Of a stretch of DNA of 64,000 bases, positions 1 to 7,518 are shown piece by piece (position 1 is the stretch's first letter; each line of letters opens with the position of its first letter). A program made the translations under genes and the position numbers. The notes under the pieces are model-generated. The model made no database searches, was not told the origin of the DNA, and was given only the letters and a program-made list of their open reading frames with translations. Origin of the DNA: Nocardiopsis ganjiahuensis DSM 45031 (GTDB lineage Bacteria > Actinomycetota > Actinomycetes > Streptosporangiales > Streptosporangiaceae); NCBI RefSeq assembly GCF_000341085.1, contig NZ_ANBA01000003.1:152479-216478 (forward strand), read 5' to 3'.

Positions 1-842
1 TGCAGGACACCGGCGACCTGGTCGACCTGTGCGACAAGCGCCGGTGCCACGCCCGGCTGTACGCGGCCGGGGTCCCGGTCGCCCCGGCCCTGCCCGGCCC
101 GATCACGGGTTACGCGTCCCTGCGCGCGGCGATGGCCGGGCACGGGTGGTCGAGGGTGTTCGTCAAACCCGCACACGGCTCGTCGGCCTCCGGGGTGGTC
201 GCGCTGGCCACCGGTTCGGGCGGCCGGATCAAGGCGGTGACGTCAGCCGCCCTCGTACGCGGAGGCGGCGAAGGCGCCGCGCCCCCGGGTCCGGGTGCGG
301 GTGCGGGCCCGGTGGCGCTGTACAACTCGCTGCGGCTGCGCACCTACACCACCGAGACCGAGGTGGCGGCGGTCGTGGACGCGCTCGCCCCCGACGGCCT
401 GCACGTGGAGCGCTGGATCCCCAAGGCGGGCTTCGACGGGCGGGTGATCGACCTGCGCGTCCTGGTGGTGGCCGGGCGGGCCACCCACGTGGTGGTGCGC
501 TCCTCCCGGTCCCCGATGACCAACCTGCACCTCGGCAACGCCCGCGGCGACCTGGCCGCCCTGCGCGAGAGCGTGGGCCCACACGCCTGGGAGGAGGCGA
601 TGGCCACGGCCGAGGCGGCCGCGGCGGTCTTCCCGCACACCCTGCACGCCGGAGTGGACCTGATGGCCTCACCCGGCTGGCGGGAGTTCACGATCTGCGA
701 GGTCAACGCCTTCGGCGATCTCCTGCCCGGGGTCCTCCACGAGGGCAGGAGCACCCACGCCGAACAACTGCACGCCCTCGCGACGGGCCGCTTCGCCGTC
801 CCCCCTGCACCCCTGCTGTCCTCACCTACGGAACGATCATGA
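1..842 (+). CDS. STM4014 family protein, ATP-grasp-like (5' end outside window)
   Basis: The reading frame is open from base 3 and ends at the TGA at 840-842, so about 279 residues of the C-terminal part are visible and the start lies upstream. The segment CDKRRCHARLYAAGVPVAP, then VFVKPAHGSSASGV and later EVNAFGDLLPG, are typical of an ATP-grasp fold (nucleotide-lid lysine, then acidic metal-binding residues near the end). The TGA overlaps the ATG of the next gene (ATGA), so the two are translationally coupled. The order ATP-grasp, hydrolase, radical SAM, radical SAM matches the NCBI-named STM4014/4013/4012/4011 set, known by gene names only. The substrate is unknown; ATP-grasp enzymes usually ligate a carboxylate to an amine or thiol, which is inference here. 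Confidence 0.8.
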   Translation, partial: QDTGDLVDLCDKRRCHARLYAAGVPVAPALPGPITGYASLRAAMAGHGWSRVFVKPAHGSSASGVVALATGSGGRIKAVTSAALVRGGGEGAAPPGPGAGAGPVALYNSLRLRTYTTETEVAAVVDALAPDGLHVERWIPKAGFDGRVIDLRVLVVAGRATHVVVRSSRSPMTNLHLGNARGDLAALRESVGPHAWEEAMATAEAAAAVFPHTLHAGVDLMASPGWREFTICEVNAFGDLLPGVLHEGRSTHAEQLHALATGRFAVPPAPLLSSPTERS

Positions 843-1693
843 ACACCGGTCCCACCCAGCCCGACATGAACACCGTGGTCGGCACACACGACATCCTGCT
901 GCTCACCCTGGACACCCTCCGGTACGACGTCGCGGTCGAGCTCGCCGAGGCCGGGCGCACCCCGCACCTGGCCCGGCTCCTGCCCGAGGGCGGCTGGGAG
1001 GAACGGCACTCCCCCGCGAGCTTCACCTACGCCTCGCACCTGGCCATGCTCGCCGGGTTCCTGCCCACCCCGGCCGCGCCCGGCCCGCACCCGCGCCTGT
1101 TCGCCGCCGCCTTCCCCGGCAGCGTCTCCACCGCGCCCGGAACCTGGACCTTCGAGGCCCCCGACCTCGCCTCCGGCCTGGCCCGGGCGGGTTACCGCAC
1201 CGCCTGTGTGGGCGGTACGGGCTTCTTCAACCGCAGGTCGGAACTGGGTTCGGTACTGCCGGACCTGTTCGCCGAGAGCCACTGGGAGGAGTCCTTCGGC
1301 GTCGCCGACCCGCACTCCTTCGAGAACCAGGTGGCCCGTGCCGTCGAGATCACCACCGCGGTCCCCGCCGAACAGCCCCTGTTCCTGCTGCTCAACGCCG
1401 CCGCCCTGCACCAGCCCAACTGGTTCCACCTGGACGGCGCCACCGAGGAGGACGGGGACACCCGGGCCAGTCACGCCGCCGCCCTGGAGTACGTCGACCG
1501 GCACCTGCCGCCCCTGCTGGCCGCCATGGCCGCGCGCCGCCCCTGCTTCGCGATCGTGTGCTCGGACCACGGCACCGCCTACGGCGAGGACGGCTACACC
1601 GGTCACCGGATCGGCCACGAGACCGTCTGGACCGTCCCCTACACCCACGCCGTCCTGCCCCGCGGGTACGGCGCCGAGGAGAAGACCGCGTGA
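839..1693 (+). CDS. STM4013/SEN3800 family hydrolase (alkaline phosphatase superfamily)
   Basis: A 284-residue protein starting at the ATG that overlaps the upstream stop. Near the N-terminus DILLLTLDTLRYD looks like the first metal-binding aspartate region of sulfatase/alkaline-phosphatase-fold enzymes. SPASFTYASHLAMLAG is where the catalytic Ser/Thr would sit. Near the C-terminus CSDHGTAYGEDGYTGHRIGH supplies the Asp-His and His metal ligands. It is shorter than true sulfatases (about 450-550 residues). It ends in a GTGA overlap with the next radical SAM gene. A phospho- or sulfo-ester hydrolase activity is expected from the fold; the physiological substrate is not known. A second in-frame Met lies nine residues in, but the overlap favours 839. 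Confidence 0.82.
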   Translation: MNTGPTQPDMNTVVGTHDILLLTLDTLRYDVAVELAEAGRTPHLARLLPEGGWEERHSPASFTYASHLAMLAGFLPTPAAPGPHPRLFAAAFPGSVSTAPGTWTFEAPDLASGLARAGYRTACVGGTGFFNRRSELGSVLPDLFAESHWEESFGVADPHSFENQVARAVEITTAVPAEQPLFLLLNAAALHQPNWFHLDGATEEDGDTRASHAAALEYVDRHLPPLLAAMAARRPCFAIVCSDHGTAYGEDGYTGHRIGHETVWTVPYTHAVLPRGYGAEEKTA

Positions 1694-3084
1694 GCATCAT
1701 CCCGACGGCCGAACCCGTGCGCGCGAACTCCCCGTACCGCTCGTACGTGTACGCCTACCCGCACAAGAGCGCCTACCGGCCCTTCGCCGAGCGGCCCGCG
1801 CTGACCGACCTGTGGCGGCACGAGGACGTCAGCGCGCTCTCGCTGTACGCGCACATCCCGTTCTGCGAGATGCGGTGCGGGTTCTGCAACCTCTTCACCC
1901 GCTCCACGCCACCGGCCGAGCAGGTCACCGCCTACCTGAACGCCTTCGAACGCCAGGCCGCGACGGTCGCCGCCTGCCTGCCCGAGGGCGCGGCGTTCGC
2001 CCGCGCCGCCCTGGGCGGGGGCACCCCCACCTACCTGACCCCCGAGGAGCTGGCCCGGGTCTACGACACCCTCGAAGCCGCCTTCCGGGTGGACCTGACC
2101 CGGATCCCGGTGTCCGTGGAGACCTCCCCGGCCACCGCCACCCCGGACCGCCTCCAGGTGCTGGACGCACGCGGGACGACCCGGATCAGCATGGGGGTGC
2201 AGAGTTTCGTCGACTCCGAGGCGCACGCCGCCGGGCGGCCGCAGAAACGCGCGGAGGTGGACCGGGCGCTCGCCGACATCCGCGAACACGCCCGCGCCGA
2301 CCTCAACGTGGACCTCATCTACGGCATCGACCGGCAAACGCCCCGGACCTGGGAGTACTCCCTGGACACCGCGCTGTCCTGGGAGCCGGAGGAGATCTAC
2401 CTCTACCCGCTGTACGTCCGGCCGCTCACCGGGCTGGGCCGCCGCGCCCGCGCCTGGGACGACCACCGGCTCTCCCTGTACCGGCAGGGACGCGACCACC
2501 TGCGTGAACGCGGCTACGAGCAGGTGTCCATGCGGATGTTCCGGCGGGCCGACGCCCCCGAGCGCGCGGGTTCCGGCGCGGGTGGGGGCGCGGTCCCGGA
2601 CCACTGCTGCCAGACCGACGGCATGGTGGGGCTGGGCTGCGGCGCCCGCTCCTACACCGGCTCGACCCACTACTCGTTCGACTACGCGGTGGGCGTGGGC
2701 AGGGTGCGGTCGATCATCGCCGACTACGTGGGGCGCGACGCGGCCGAGTTCGCGCACGCCGAGGTCGGGTTCGTCCTGGACTCCGGTGAGCGCCGGCGCA
2801 GGCACGTGCTGCAGTCGCTGCTGCGCGCGGAAGGGCTGGTGGTAGCCGACTACGCGACCCGGTTCGGCACGCACCCGGTGGCGGACTTCCCCGCCGAGTT
2901 CGCCGCTCTGGCCGAGCGCGGCTGGTTGGAGCCGGGGAGCGGGCCCGGGGCGGGGAGCGGGCCGGCGGAGGGCCCCGGGCTGCTCCGGCTCACCGAGGAG
3001 GGGCTGGCGCACTCCGACTCCGTCGGCCCGGACTTCTTCTCCGACCGGGTGAACCGGCTGACGGCCGAGTACGAGGCCTCGTGA
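1690..3084 (+). CDS. STM4012 family radical SAM protein
   Basis: A 464-residue radical SAM enzyme. The GTG at 1690 overlaps the previous stop; longer in-frame extensions run through the upstream gene and are rejected. The [4Fe-4S] motif CEMRCGFC (CxxxCxxC) follows YAHIPF, the context seen in coproporphyrinogen-dehydrogenase/HemW-like enzymes, and LGGGTPTYL is the SAM-binding glycine motif. The C-terminal part (GLGCGARSYTGSTHYSF, then a winged-helix-like tail) also resembles HemW. Family knowledge gives the name STM4012; no reaction is established. It is the third member of a four-gene overlapping cassette, so it probably acts on the same molecule as the neighbouring hydrolase and second radical SAM enzyme. 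A Gly/Pro-rich stretch near residue 420 is low-complexity. Confidence 0.85.
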   Translation: MSIIPTAEPVRANSPYRSYVYAYPHKSAYRPFAERPALTDLWRHEDVSALSLYAHIPFCEMRCGFCNLFTRSTPPAEQVTAYLNAFERQAATVAACLPEGAAFARAALGGGTPTYLTPEELARVYDTLEAAFRVDLTRIPVSVETSPATATPDRLQVLDARGTTRISMGVQSFVDSEAHAAGRPQKRAEVDRALADIREHARADLNVDLIYGIDRQTPRTWEYSLDTALSWEPEEIYLYPLYVRPLTGLGRRARAWDDHRLSLYRQGRDHLRERGYEQVSMRMFRRADAPERAGSGAGGGAVPDHCCQTDGMVGLGCGARSYTGSTHYSFDYAVGVGRVRSIIADYVGRDAAEFAHAEVGFVLDSGERRRRHVLQSLLRAEGLVVADYATRFGTHPVADFPAEFAALAERGWLEPGSGPGAGSGPAEGPGLLRLTEEGLAHSDSVGPDFFSDRVNRLTAEYEAS

Positions 3085-4004
3085 GTACACCCGTCGACCT
3101 GCCCGATCCGGTGCGCGGCCGCCCGGGCGCGCCGCTGCCCCCGCACCTCACCCTGCTGTACCGGGGTCCGCTCGCCAGCTGCGACTACGACTGCCCGTAC
3201 TGCCCCTTCGCCAAGCGCCGCGACAGCCCCGGGACCCTGCGCGCGGACCGGGCCGCCCTGGAACGGTTCACCGAGTGGGTAGCCGCCCGCGCGGAGGAGG
3301 CGCCGGGAACCCGGTTCTCGGTGCTGTTCACACCGTGGGGCGAGGGGCTGGTCCGCTCCTGGTACCGGCGGGCGATGGTTCGGCTCAGCCACCTGCCGCA
3401 CGTGGAGCGGGTGGCGATCCAGACCAACCTGAGCGGGCGCACGGCCTGGCTCGCCGACTGCGACCGCGGCTCGGTCGCGCTGTGGACCACCTACCATCCG
3501 GGCGAGGTGAGCCACGAGCGGTTCCTCGGGAAGGCGCGCGAGCTCGCCGCGATGGGGGTTCGGTTCAGTGTGGGGGTCGTGGGACAGCCCGAACACCTGG
3601 AGGCCGCCCGGCGGATGCGCGCCGACCTGCCCGGGGAGGTGTACCTGTGGGTGAACGCCGCAGAGGGGCTGACCTACACCGACGCCGAGGCCGCGCCCTG
3701 GCAGGAACTCGACCCGTACTTCCACTACAGCCGGACACCGCACGCCAGCCGAGGACTGCCCTGTCGTACAGGTGAGAGTGTGCTGTCCGTCAACGGTGAC
3801 GGCGACGTACGCCGCTGCCACTTCGTGGACGTCCCGCTCGGCAACCTCTACGACGGCTCCTTCGAGGCCGGCCTCGGCCCGGCTCCGTGCCCTCTGACCA
3901 GTTGCGACTGCCATATCGGGTACGTGCACCTGGAGACCCTGGACCTGTACGACGTGTTCCGGGGCGGTGTGCTCGAGCGGATCCCGGCCGTCACGCACCG
4001 GTGA
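3081..4004 (+). CDS. STM4011 family radical SAM protein
   Basis: A 307-residue radical SAM protein with CDYDCPYC (CxxxCxxC) near residue 34, preceded by LLYRGPLASCDYD. The GTG start overlaps the TGA of the STM4012 homologue. After the TIM-barrel core the C-terminal third has further cysteines (LPCRTGESVLSVNGDGDVRRC, PCPLTSCDCHIGY). These could bind an auxiliary iron-sulfur cluster as in SPASM/Twitch domains, which is inference from cysteine spacing. It is the last gene of the cassette, followed by a 66-base gap with a promoter for the next gene. The substrate is unknown; pairing of two radical SAM enzymes with an ATP-grasp protein and a hydrolase suggests stepwise modification of one small molecule or peptide. 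Confidence 0.85.
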   Translation: MSTPVDLPDPVRGRPGAPLPPHLTLLYRGPLASCDYDCPYCPFAKRRDSPGTLRADRAALERFTEWVAARAEEAPGTRFSVLFTPWGEGLVRSWYRRAMVRLSHLPHVERVAIQTNLSGRTAWLADCDRGSVALWTTYHPGEVSHERFLGKARELAAMGVRFSVGVVGQPEHLEAARRMRADLPGEVYLWVNAAEGLTYTDAEAAPWQELDPYFHYSRTPHASRGLPCRTGESVLSVNGDGDVRRCHFVDVPLGNLYDGSFEAGLGPAPCPLTSCDCHIGYVHLETLDLYDVFRGGVLERIPAVTHR

Positions 4005-4033
4005 CCCTCGCGTGACAGCGGCCGGAAAACCTC

Positions 4034-4070
4034 TTCAGAACCGTCGCACCGAGCCACCATAATTCGCCCT
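4034..4070 (+). promoter_or_regulatory. Promoter of the HAD hydrolase gene, probably leaderless
   Basis: A -10 hexamer CATAAT at 4058-4063 lies 7 bases before the ATG at 4071, with TTCAGA at 4034-4039 about 18 bases further up as a plausible -35. No Shine-Dalgarno sequence fits between them, so transcription probably starts at or next to the ATG. This is read from the sequence; transcript ends were not measured. Confidence 0.55.
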
Positions 4071-4883
4071 ATGGTCCTTCCTCGCGTCATCGCCACCGAC
4101 CTTGACGGCACCCTCCTCAACCAGAGCGGCCAGGTCTCCGTACGCAACCGACGAGCCCTCACGGCCGCTGTGGAGGCGGGGATCAAGGTGGTCATCGTGA
4201 CCGCCCGTCCGCCGCGCGCCACCGCGGCCATCGCCGCGATGTTCGACTGCGCCGCCGTCGTGTGCGGCAACGGGGCGCACACCCAGCTGCCCGGAGAAAC
4301 CTCGCCGCTGATCCGGGCGATCGACCGGTACACCTCCGGAACGATCGTGGAGAAGCTCCGGGGCGCTCTGCCCGAGCTGGGTTTCGGGGTGGAGACCGGC
4401 ACGGAGTTCTACCACGACGTCGACTACCACCTGGAGCCGTGGGTGCCGAGCGACTGGGTGAGCGGGGTACTGGACGACACCGACGCCCTGTTGACGGCCG
4501 CGACACCGGTCACCAAGCTCATCGCCCGGTCCAGTACGTACCCGGTGCACCTGATGTACGAGGCCGCGGTGTCGTCCGTGGGTTCTCTCGCGGAGGCGAC
4601 CTACTCGGGTGGCGCCGGGCTGGTGGAGATCAGCGCGGCCGGGGTGAACAAGGGCAGCACGCTCGCGATGCTGTGCGAGAGATGGGGGGTCGCCCGCGAG
4701 GAGGTGGTGGCCTTCGGGGACATGCCCAACGACCGTTCGGCGCTGACCTGGGCCGGTTCCGGGTACGCGATGGTCAGCGGGCACCCGGAACTCCTTGATC
4801 CCGCGCTCGGCCTCGAGGTCGCGCCCTCCAGCTTCGAGGACGGCGTGGGACAGGTGGTGGAGAGCCTGCTCGACCGGGCCTGA
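4071..4883 (+). CDS. HAD superfamily (Cof-type, subfamily IIB) hydrolase
   Basis: A 270-residue cytosolic phosphatase. Motif I is IATDLDGTLLN (nucleophile Asp and acid/base Asp two residues on), motif II is the Thr in VIVTARPP, motif III includes the lysine in GVNKGSTL, and motif IV is FGDMPNDRSAL. The capped layout and length match Cof/YbjI-type sugar-phosphate or pyridoxal-phosphate phosphatases. Substrates in this family are broad and cannot be read from sequence. The start is the ATG at 4071, immediately after a -10 element, consistent with a leaderless transcript. It is followed by an independent promoter region, so it is probably monocistronic and functionally separate from the STM cassette upstream. 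Confidence 0.88.
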   Translation: MVLPRVIATDLDGTLLNQSGQVSVRNRRALTAAVEAGIKVVIVTARPPRATAAIAAMFDCAAVVCGNGAHTQLPGETSPLIRAIDRYTSGTIVEKLRGALPELGFGVETGTEFYHDVDYHLEPWVPSDWVSGVLDDTDALLTAATPVTKLIARSSTYPVHLMYEAAVSSVGSLAEATYSGGAGLVEISAAGVNKGSTLAMLCERWGVAREEVVAFGDMPNDRSALTWAGSGYAMVSGHPELLDPALGLEVAPSSFEDGVGQVVESLLDRA

Positions 4884-4885
4884 CC

Positions 4886-4922
4886 GTGCCCGCTGCACCA
4901 CAGTGCCCGCTGCACCGATAAT
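4886..4922 (+). promoter_or_regulatory. Tandem 14-bp repeat next to a -10 element
   Basis: The sequence GTGCCCGCTGCACC occurs at 4886-4899 and again at 4903-4916, a 17-base period, directly before a -10-like GATAAT at 4917-4922. The repeats fill the -35 region, so they could be an operator for a helical-phase-unrelated tandem-binding regulator. The DUF2087 gene starts 72 bases downstream. Confidence 0.4.
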
Positions 4923-4994
4923 CGCTGGCCGAGTCGGCGGGGCGGCTTCTACGGTGGCGGAGAGCAGACGTTCCCGACCCCTGAAGGATCCGCC

Positions 4995-5492
4995 GTGCCG
5001 CACCCCACCCAGCTCGTGTCGTCCCTCGCCGCGCCCGAGCGGTTGTCCCTGTACGCCCGGGTCGTCTCCGCCGGCCCCGAGGGTCTGGACCCGGCGGAGC
5101 TCCAGGGGGCCAGGCCCGCCAAGCGCCTGGCCCGCCTGGTCCGCGACGGGCTGGTCAGGGAAGAGGGTTCGCGAGTGGTGGCGGTGACCGGGGTCTTCGC
5201 CGAGGCCATGCGTGCCCAGAAGGAGGAGACCGGGGTGACCGACCCCGTGGACGCGCTCTTCCACGAGGGGCGGCTCACCTCGATGCCCGCCAAGCGCGAA
5301 CTGCGCCTGGCCGTTCTGGAGCGGATCGCCGGCCGCCTGTTCGCCCCGGAGATGGAGTACACCGAGAAGCAGGTCAACGCGGCCCTGCGGAGCTGTTGCG
5401 AGGACTTCTCCGCCATGCGCCGGTACCTGGTGGAGGAGGGGTTCCTCGACCGCGAGGACGACGGCAGCCGCTACCGGCTTCCCCGGAAGTAA
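4995..5492 (+). CDS. DUF2087 domain protein with N-terminal winged-helix-like region
   Basis: A 165-residue protein starting at GTG 4995, with AAGGA about 10 bases upstream. Residues 1-70 (APERLSLYARVVSAGPEG, then LARLVRDGLVREEG) read as a small winged helix. Residues 85-160 are a clear DUF2087 domain: LFHEGRLTSMPAKRELRLAV, then YTEKQVNAALRSCCEDFSAM and LVEEGFLDREDDGSRYRLP. DUF2087 proteins are usually annotated as transcriptional regulators because of these paired winged-helix-like modules, but no ligand or target is known. It stands alone between the HAD gene and a convergent VOC gene. Confidence 0.85.
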   Translation: MPHPTQLVSSLAAPERLSLYARVVSAGPEGLDPAELQGARPAKRLARLVRDGLVREEGSRVVAVTGVFAEAMRAQKEETGVTDPVDALFHEGRLTSMPAKRELRLAVLERIAGRLFAPEMEYTEKQVNAALRSCCEDFSAMRRYLVEEGFLDREDDGSRYRLPRK

Positions 5493-5589
5493 GGCGGCCC
5501 AGCGCCCCGGAGGAACAGCGGGGGTGGGCGTGTGGAGGCAGTGACCGGCCGAGGGGCGCACCTGCTCGGCCGGGCGCAAACCTTCGCCC

Positions 5590-5720
5590 TCAGCCACCGG
5601 TTCCGAAGACGGCGCGGACCTCGGCCGCTTCCTCGTCGGGTGCGGCCATGTTCTGGCAGGCGGTCAGGCGCCAACGCCCGGCCTCCTTCGCCATGATCCA
5701 CAGCGGGTTCCGGGAAACAG
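5590..5720 (-). pseudogene. C-terminal remnant of a SnoaL-like/SgcJ (DUF4440-type) protein
   Basis: On the minus strand, just downstream of the VOC gene, a frame ending at the TGA at 5590-5592 encodes WIMAKEAGRWRLTACQNM followed by AAPDEEAAEVRAVFG. This is the typical last strand and tail of SnoaL-like/SgcJ domains (a WR(I/L) motif, then FQN or CQN). No start codon or N-terminal two-thirds is present, and the sequence upstream of it loses the family pattern. I read it as the decayed end of a deleted gene; a very short unrelated ORF cannot be excluded. Confidence 0.45.
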
Positions 5721-5749
5721 CCCTCCTGGGACCTGGACGGCGCTGGTGT

Positions 5750-6106
5750 TCAACGGGTCGGCTTGACCAGGCAGAACTCGTTGCCTTCCGGGTCCCGGAG
5801 GACCTGGAACGAACCCTGCTCGTCGGTGACCGGCTCTCCCACCGGGCTCGCGCCGTACTCCACCGCCGCGTGTACGGCCTCGCCGATGTCCCCGACGAGC
5901 ACGTCCAGGTGGATGCGGTTGGGTGAGTGCTTGGCCTCCGGGGTCGGCTGGAACGACAGCCGCGGCAGCCCGGACGCTCCGCGCAGGACGGCCCAGCCAT
6001 CCTCGCGGTCCTGGACGTCCCCGCCGAGCACGAGGGCCCAGAACCGGGCGAGGGCGGAGGGTTCGACGGCGTTGACGACCCACTGGTCGACGGTTCCCAG
6101 ACTCAT
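5750..6106 (-). CDS. VOC (glyoxalase/bleomycin-resistance) superfamily protein
   Basis: A 118-residue single-domain protein. WVVNAVEPSALARFWALVLG and DPEGNEFCLVKPTR are the hallmark start and end of VOC modules. The usual metal positions are partly visible (HLDVLVGDIGEAVHAAVE, then the Glu in GNEF). Members range from glyoxalase I and dioxygenases to drug-binding resistance proteins, so the substrate is undetermined. The ATG at 6106 gives a standard-length domain. The gene is transcribed convergently with the DUF2087 gene and in the same direction as the exporter upstream of it, with a hairpin terminator between them. Confidence 0.85.
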   Translation of the reverse strand: MSLGTVDQWVVNAVEPSALARFWALVLGGDVQDREDGWAVLRGASGLPRLSFQPTPEAKHSPNRIHLDVLVGDIGEAVHAAVEYGASPVGEPVTDEQGSFQVLRDPEGNEFCLVKPTR

Positions 6107-6213
6107 CCCGCGACTTTAGGGGACATCAGAGGATCAGAACAGCGGGAACGGCGGCGGAGGCGAGGGAGACCACCCGCTGAGGGTGAATTCTCCCGGCACC
6201 GCATCGCCTCCGT

Positions 6214-6251
6214 CCTCGTTCGAGGACAGGAAGAGTTGTCCTCGAACGAGG
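6214..6251 (-). terminator. Hairpin terminator after the guanidinium exporter
   Basis: A perfect 15-bp stem (CCTCGTTCGAGGACA at 6214-6228 against its complement at 6237-6251) with an 8-base loop lies 43 bases downstream of the exporter stop codon on the minus strand. Confidence 0.65.
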
Positions 6252-6293
6252 TCGAGGAAGTGACGCCCCGGAACAGCGCCGGCACCCAGGTGG

Positions 6294-6608
6294 CTAGCTG
6301 AGGACCTTGAGACCGACGACGCCCGCGACGATGGCGATCAGGCAGAGCGCCTTGGGGACGCTGAAGCCCTCTCCGAGGAAGAACATGCCGATGAGGGCCG
6401 TTCCCACGACGCCGATGGAGACCCAGACGGCGTAGCCGGTGCCCAGAGGAATGGTGCGCAGGGCGTAGGCGAGACCGGCCATGCTCAGGGCGAGGGTGAC
6501 GCCGAAGGTCACCGAGGGCCAGAGGCGGGTGAAACCCTGCGAGGAGTGGAGCGCGGCGGCCCACACGGTTTCGAGAAGACCGGAGATCACCAGAACGATC
6601 CAGGCCAT
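6294..6608 (-). CDS. gdx: SMR-family guanidinium exporter (Gdx/SugE type)
   Basis: A 104-residue protein with four hydrophobic helices, the standard length for small multidrug resistance proteins. It starts MAWIVLVISGLLETVWAAAL, where the Glu in helix 1 (GLLETVWA) is the conserved proton/substrate-coupling residue. GTGYAVWVSIGVVGTALIGM is the family signature and points to the SugE/Gdx branch rather than EmrE. The ATG at 6608 has GGAGG 8-9 bases upstream; an upstream in-frame ATG would run into the riboswitch. A guanidine-III riboswitch lies 34 bases before the start, which strongly supports guanidinium/proton antiport over general drug efflux. Gdx proteins assemble as dual-topology homodimers in the membrane, which is family knowledge. 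Confidence 0.93.
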   Translation of the reverse strand: MAWIVLVISGLLETVWAAALHSSQGFTRLWPSVTFGVTLALSMAGLAYALRTIPLGTGYAVWVSIGVVGTALIGMFFLGEGFSVPKALCLIAIVAGVVGLKVLS

Positions 6609-6641
6609 GACCTGTACCTCCAAGACGTACGAACAGTGTCC

Positions 6642-6682
6642 GCGCCGTCTTGTCATGACCGGGTACGGCGCACCTCGTCCGG
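6642..6682 (-). promoter_or_regulatory. Guanidine-III (ykkC-III) riboswitch
   Basis: On the minus strand the 41 bases upstream of the exporter begin CCGGACGAGGTGCGCCGT, continue ACCCGGTCATGACAAG and end ACGGCGC. The two pairing segments (GCGCCGT with ACGGCGC; CCGG with CCGG across the pseudoknot) and the ACGAGG core match the guanidine-III class. From memory this differs by about one base from the crystallised Thermobifida fusca aptamer. In this class guanidine binding frees the ribosome-binding site; the exporter GGAGG lies about 20 bases downstream of the aptamer. Confidence 0.92.
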
Positions 6683-6761
6683 AGTTCTCAGGTACCCGAA
6701 CCGTACAACGGGCTGGAGCGGGCGGAACTTCCGGGGGTGCTGGAGAGGCCGGTCACCCGGG

Positions 6762-7445
6762 TCAGGACTCGGTGCCGTCGACTTCCTCGTGGTAGGTGCG
6801 ACGGGTGCGCTCGGTGTGCTCGCTCATGAGCTCGCGGGCGCGGGCCGTGTCGCCCCGTTGGATGACCTCGACCAGCTGCTCGTGCTCGTCCCAGGAGGCG
6901 GAACCCCGGATACGGGCGACGGGGGCGTAGTACCAGCGGACCCGGCGGTCGACCTGGGCGGCCAGTTCGGCAAGCACGCGGTTGCCCGAGGCCTCGGTGA
7001 CGGTGCGGTGGAAGTCGGCGTTGGCCTTGACCACGGCGTCGGTGTCGGCGCGTTCGGCCGCGGCCCGGCCGGCGGAGACGAGCTCGCGCAGCTGGTGGAT
7101 CTGCTCGGCGGAGGCGTGCTCGGCGGCGAGTCTGGCGGACTCCGCCTCGAGCATCGCGCGGACGGCGAGGAGCTGGTCGGCCTCGCTCTCGGTGGGTGTG
7201 TGCACGAACGCCCCGTAGCCGGGCCGCAGGTCCACCCACCCCTCGTTGCTCAGCCGCTGCATGGCCTCGCGGACCGGCTGGCGGGAGACGCCGAGGGTCT
7301 GGGCCAGATCGGTCTCGACCAGGTGCTGCCCGGGGGACAGGGCCCGGGTGGTGATCAGGTCGAGGATGGCCTCGTAGACGGCCTCGCGCAGCGGTACCGG
7401 GCGCTGGATTCGTCCTGCGACGGCGTTCAATCCCTGCGAGGACAT
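6762..7445 (-). CDS. GntR/FadR-family transcriptional regulator of the oxalate island
   Basis: A 227-residue regulator starting at ATG 7445 with GGAG about 10 bases upstream. Residues 10-75 form the GntR winged helix (PLREAVYEAILDLITTRALS, TLGVSRQPVREAMQRL). Residues 85-215 are an all-helical FCD effector domain with the metal/ligand Asp and His pattern (ANADFHRTVTEASGN, SWDEHEQLVEVI). It lies head-to-tail with moeA at the left edge of the oxalate/formate genes. Its own promoter carries CACTGTAGACAGTG, a variant of the palindrome found before most island promoters, so autoregulation and control of the island are likely. The effector is probably oxalate, formate or a CoA ester, which is inference. 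Confidence 0.9.
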   Translation of the reverse strand: MSSQGLNAVAGRIQRPVPLREAVYEAILDLITTRALSPGQHLVETDLAQTLGVSRQPVREAMQRLSNEGWVDLRPGYGAFVHTPTESEADQLLAVRAMLEAESARLAAEHASAEQIHQLRELVSAGRAAAERADTDAVVKANADFHRTVTEASGNRVLAELAAQVDRRVRWYYAPVARIRGSASWDEHEQLVEVIQRGDTARARELMSEHTERTRRTYHEEVDGTES

Positions 7446-7480
7446 GAGGAGTCTCCAGAATCCGGCTGCACGGTCAAGGT

Positions 7481-7494
7481 CACTGTAGACAGTG
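7481..7494. promoter_or_regulatory. Predicted GntR operator, gntR promoter
   Basis: CACTGTAGACAGTG, palindromic in 12 of 14 positions, lies 36 bases upstream of the gntR start. Its core ACTGTA/GACAGT matches the perfect site at 8896-8913, suggesting autoregulation. Confidence 0.6.
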
Positions 7495-7518
7495 TACGAA
7501 GTGCGGGGAGTGAGTACG

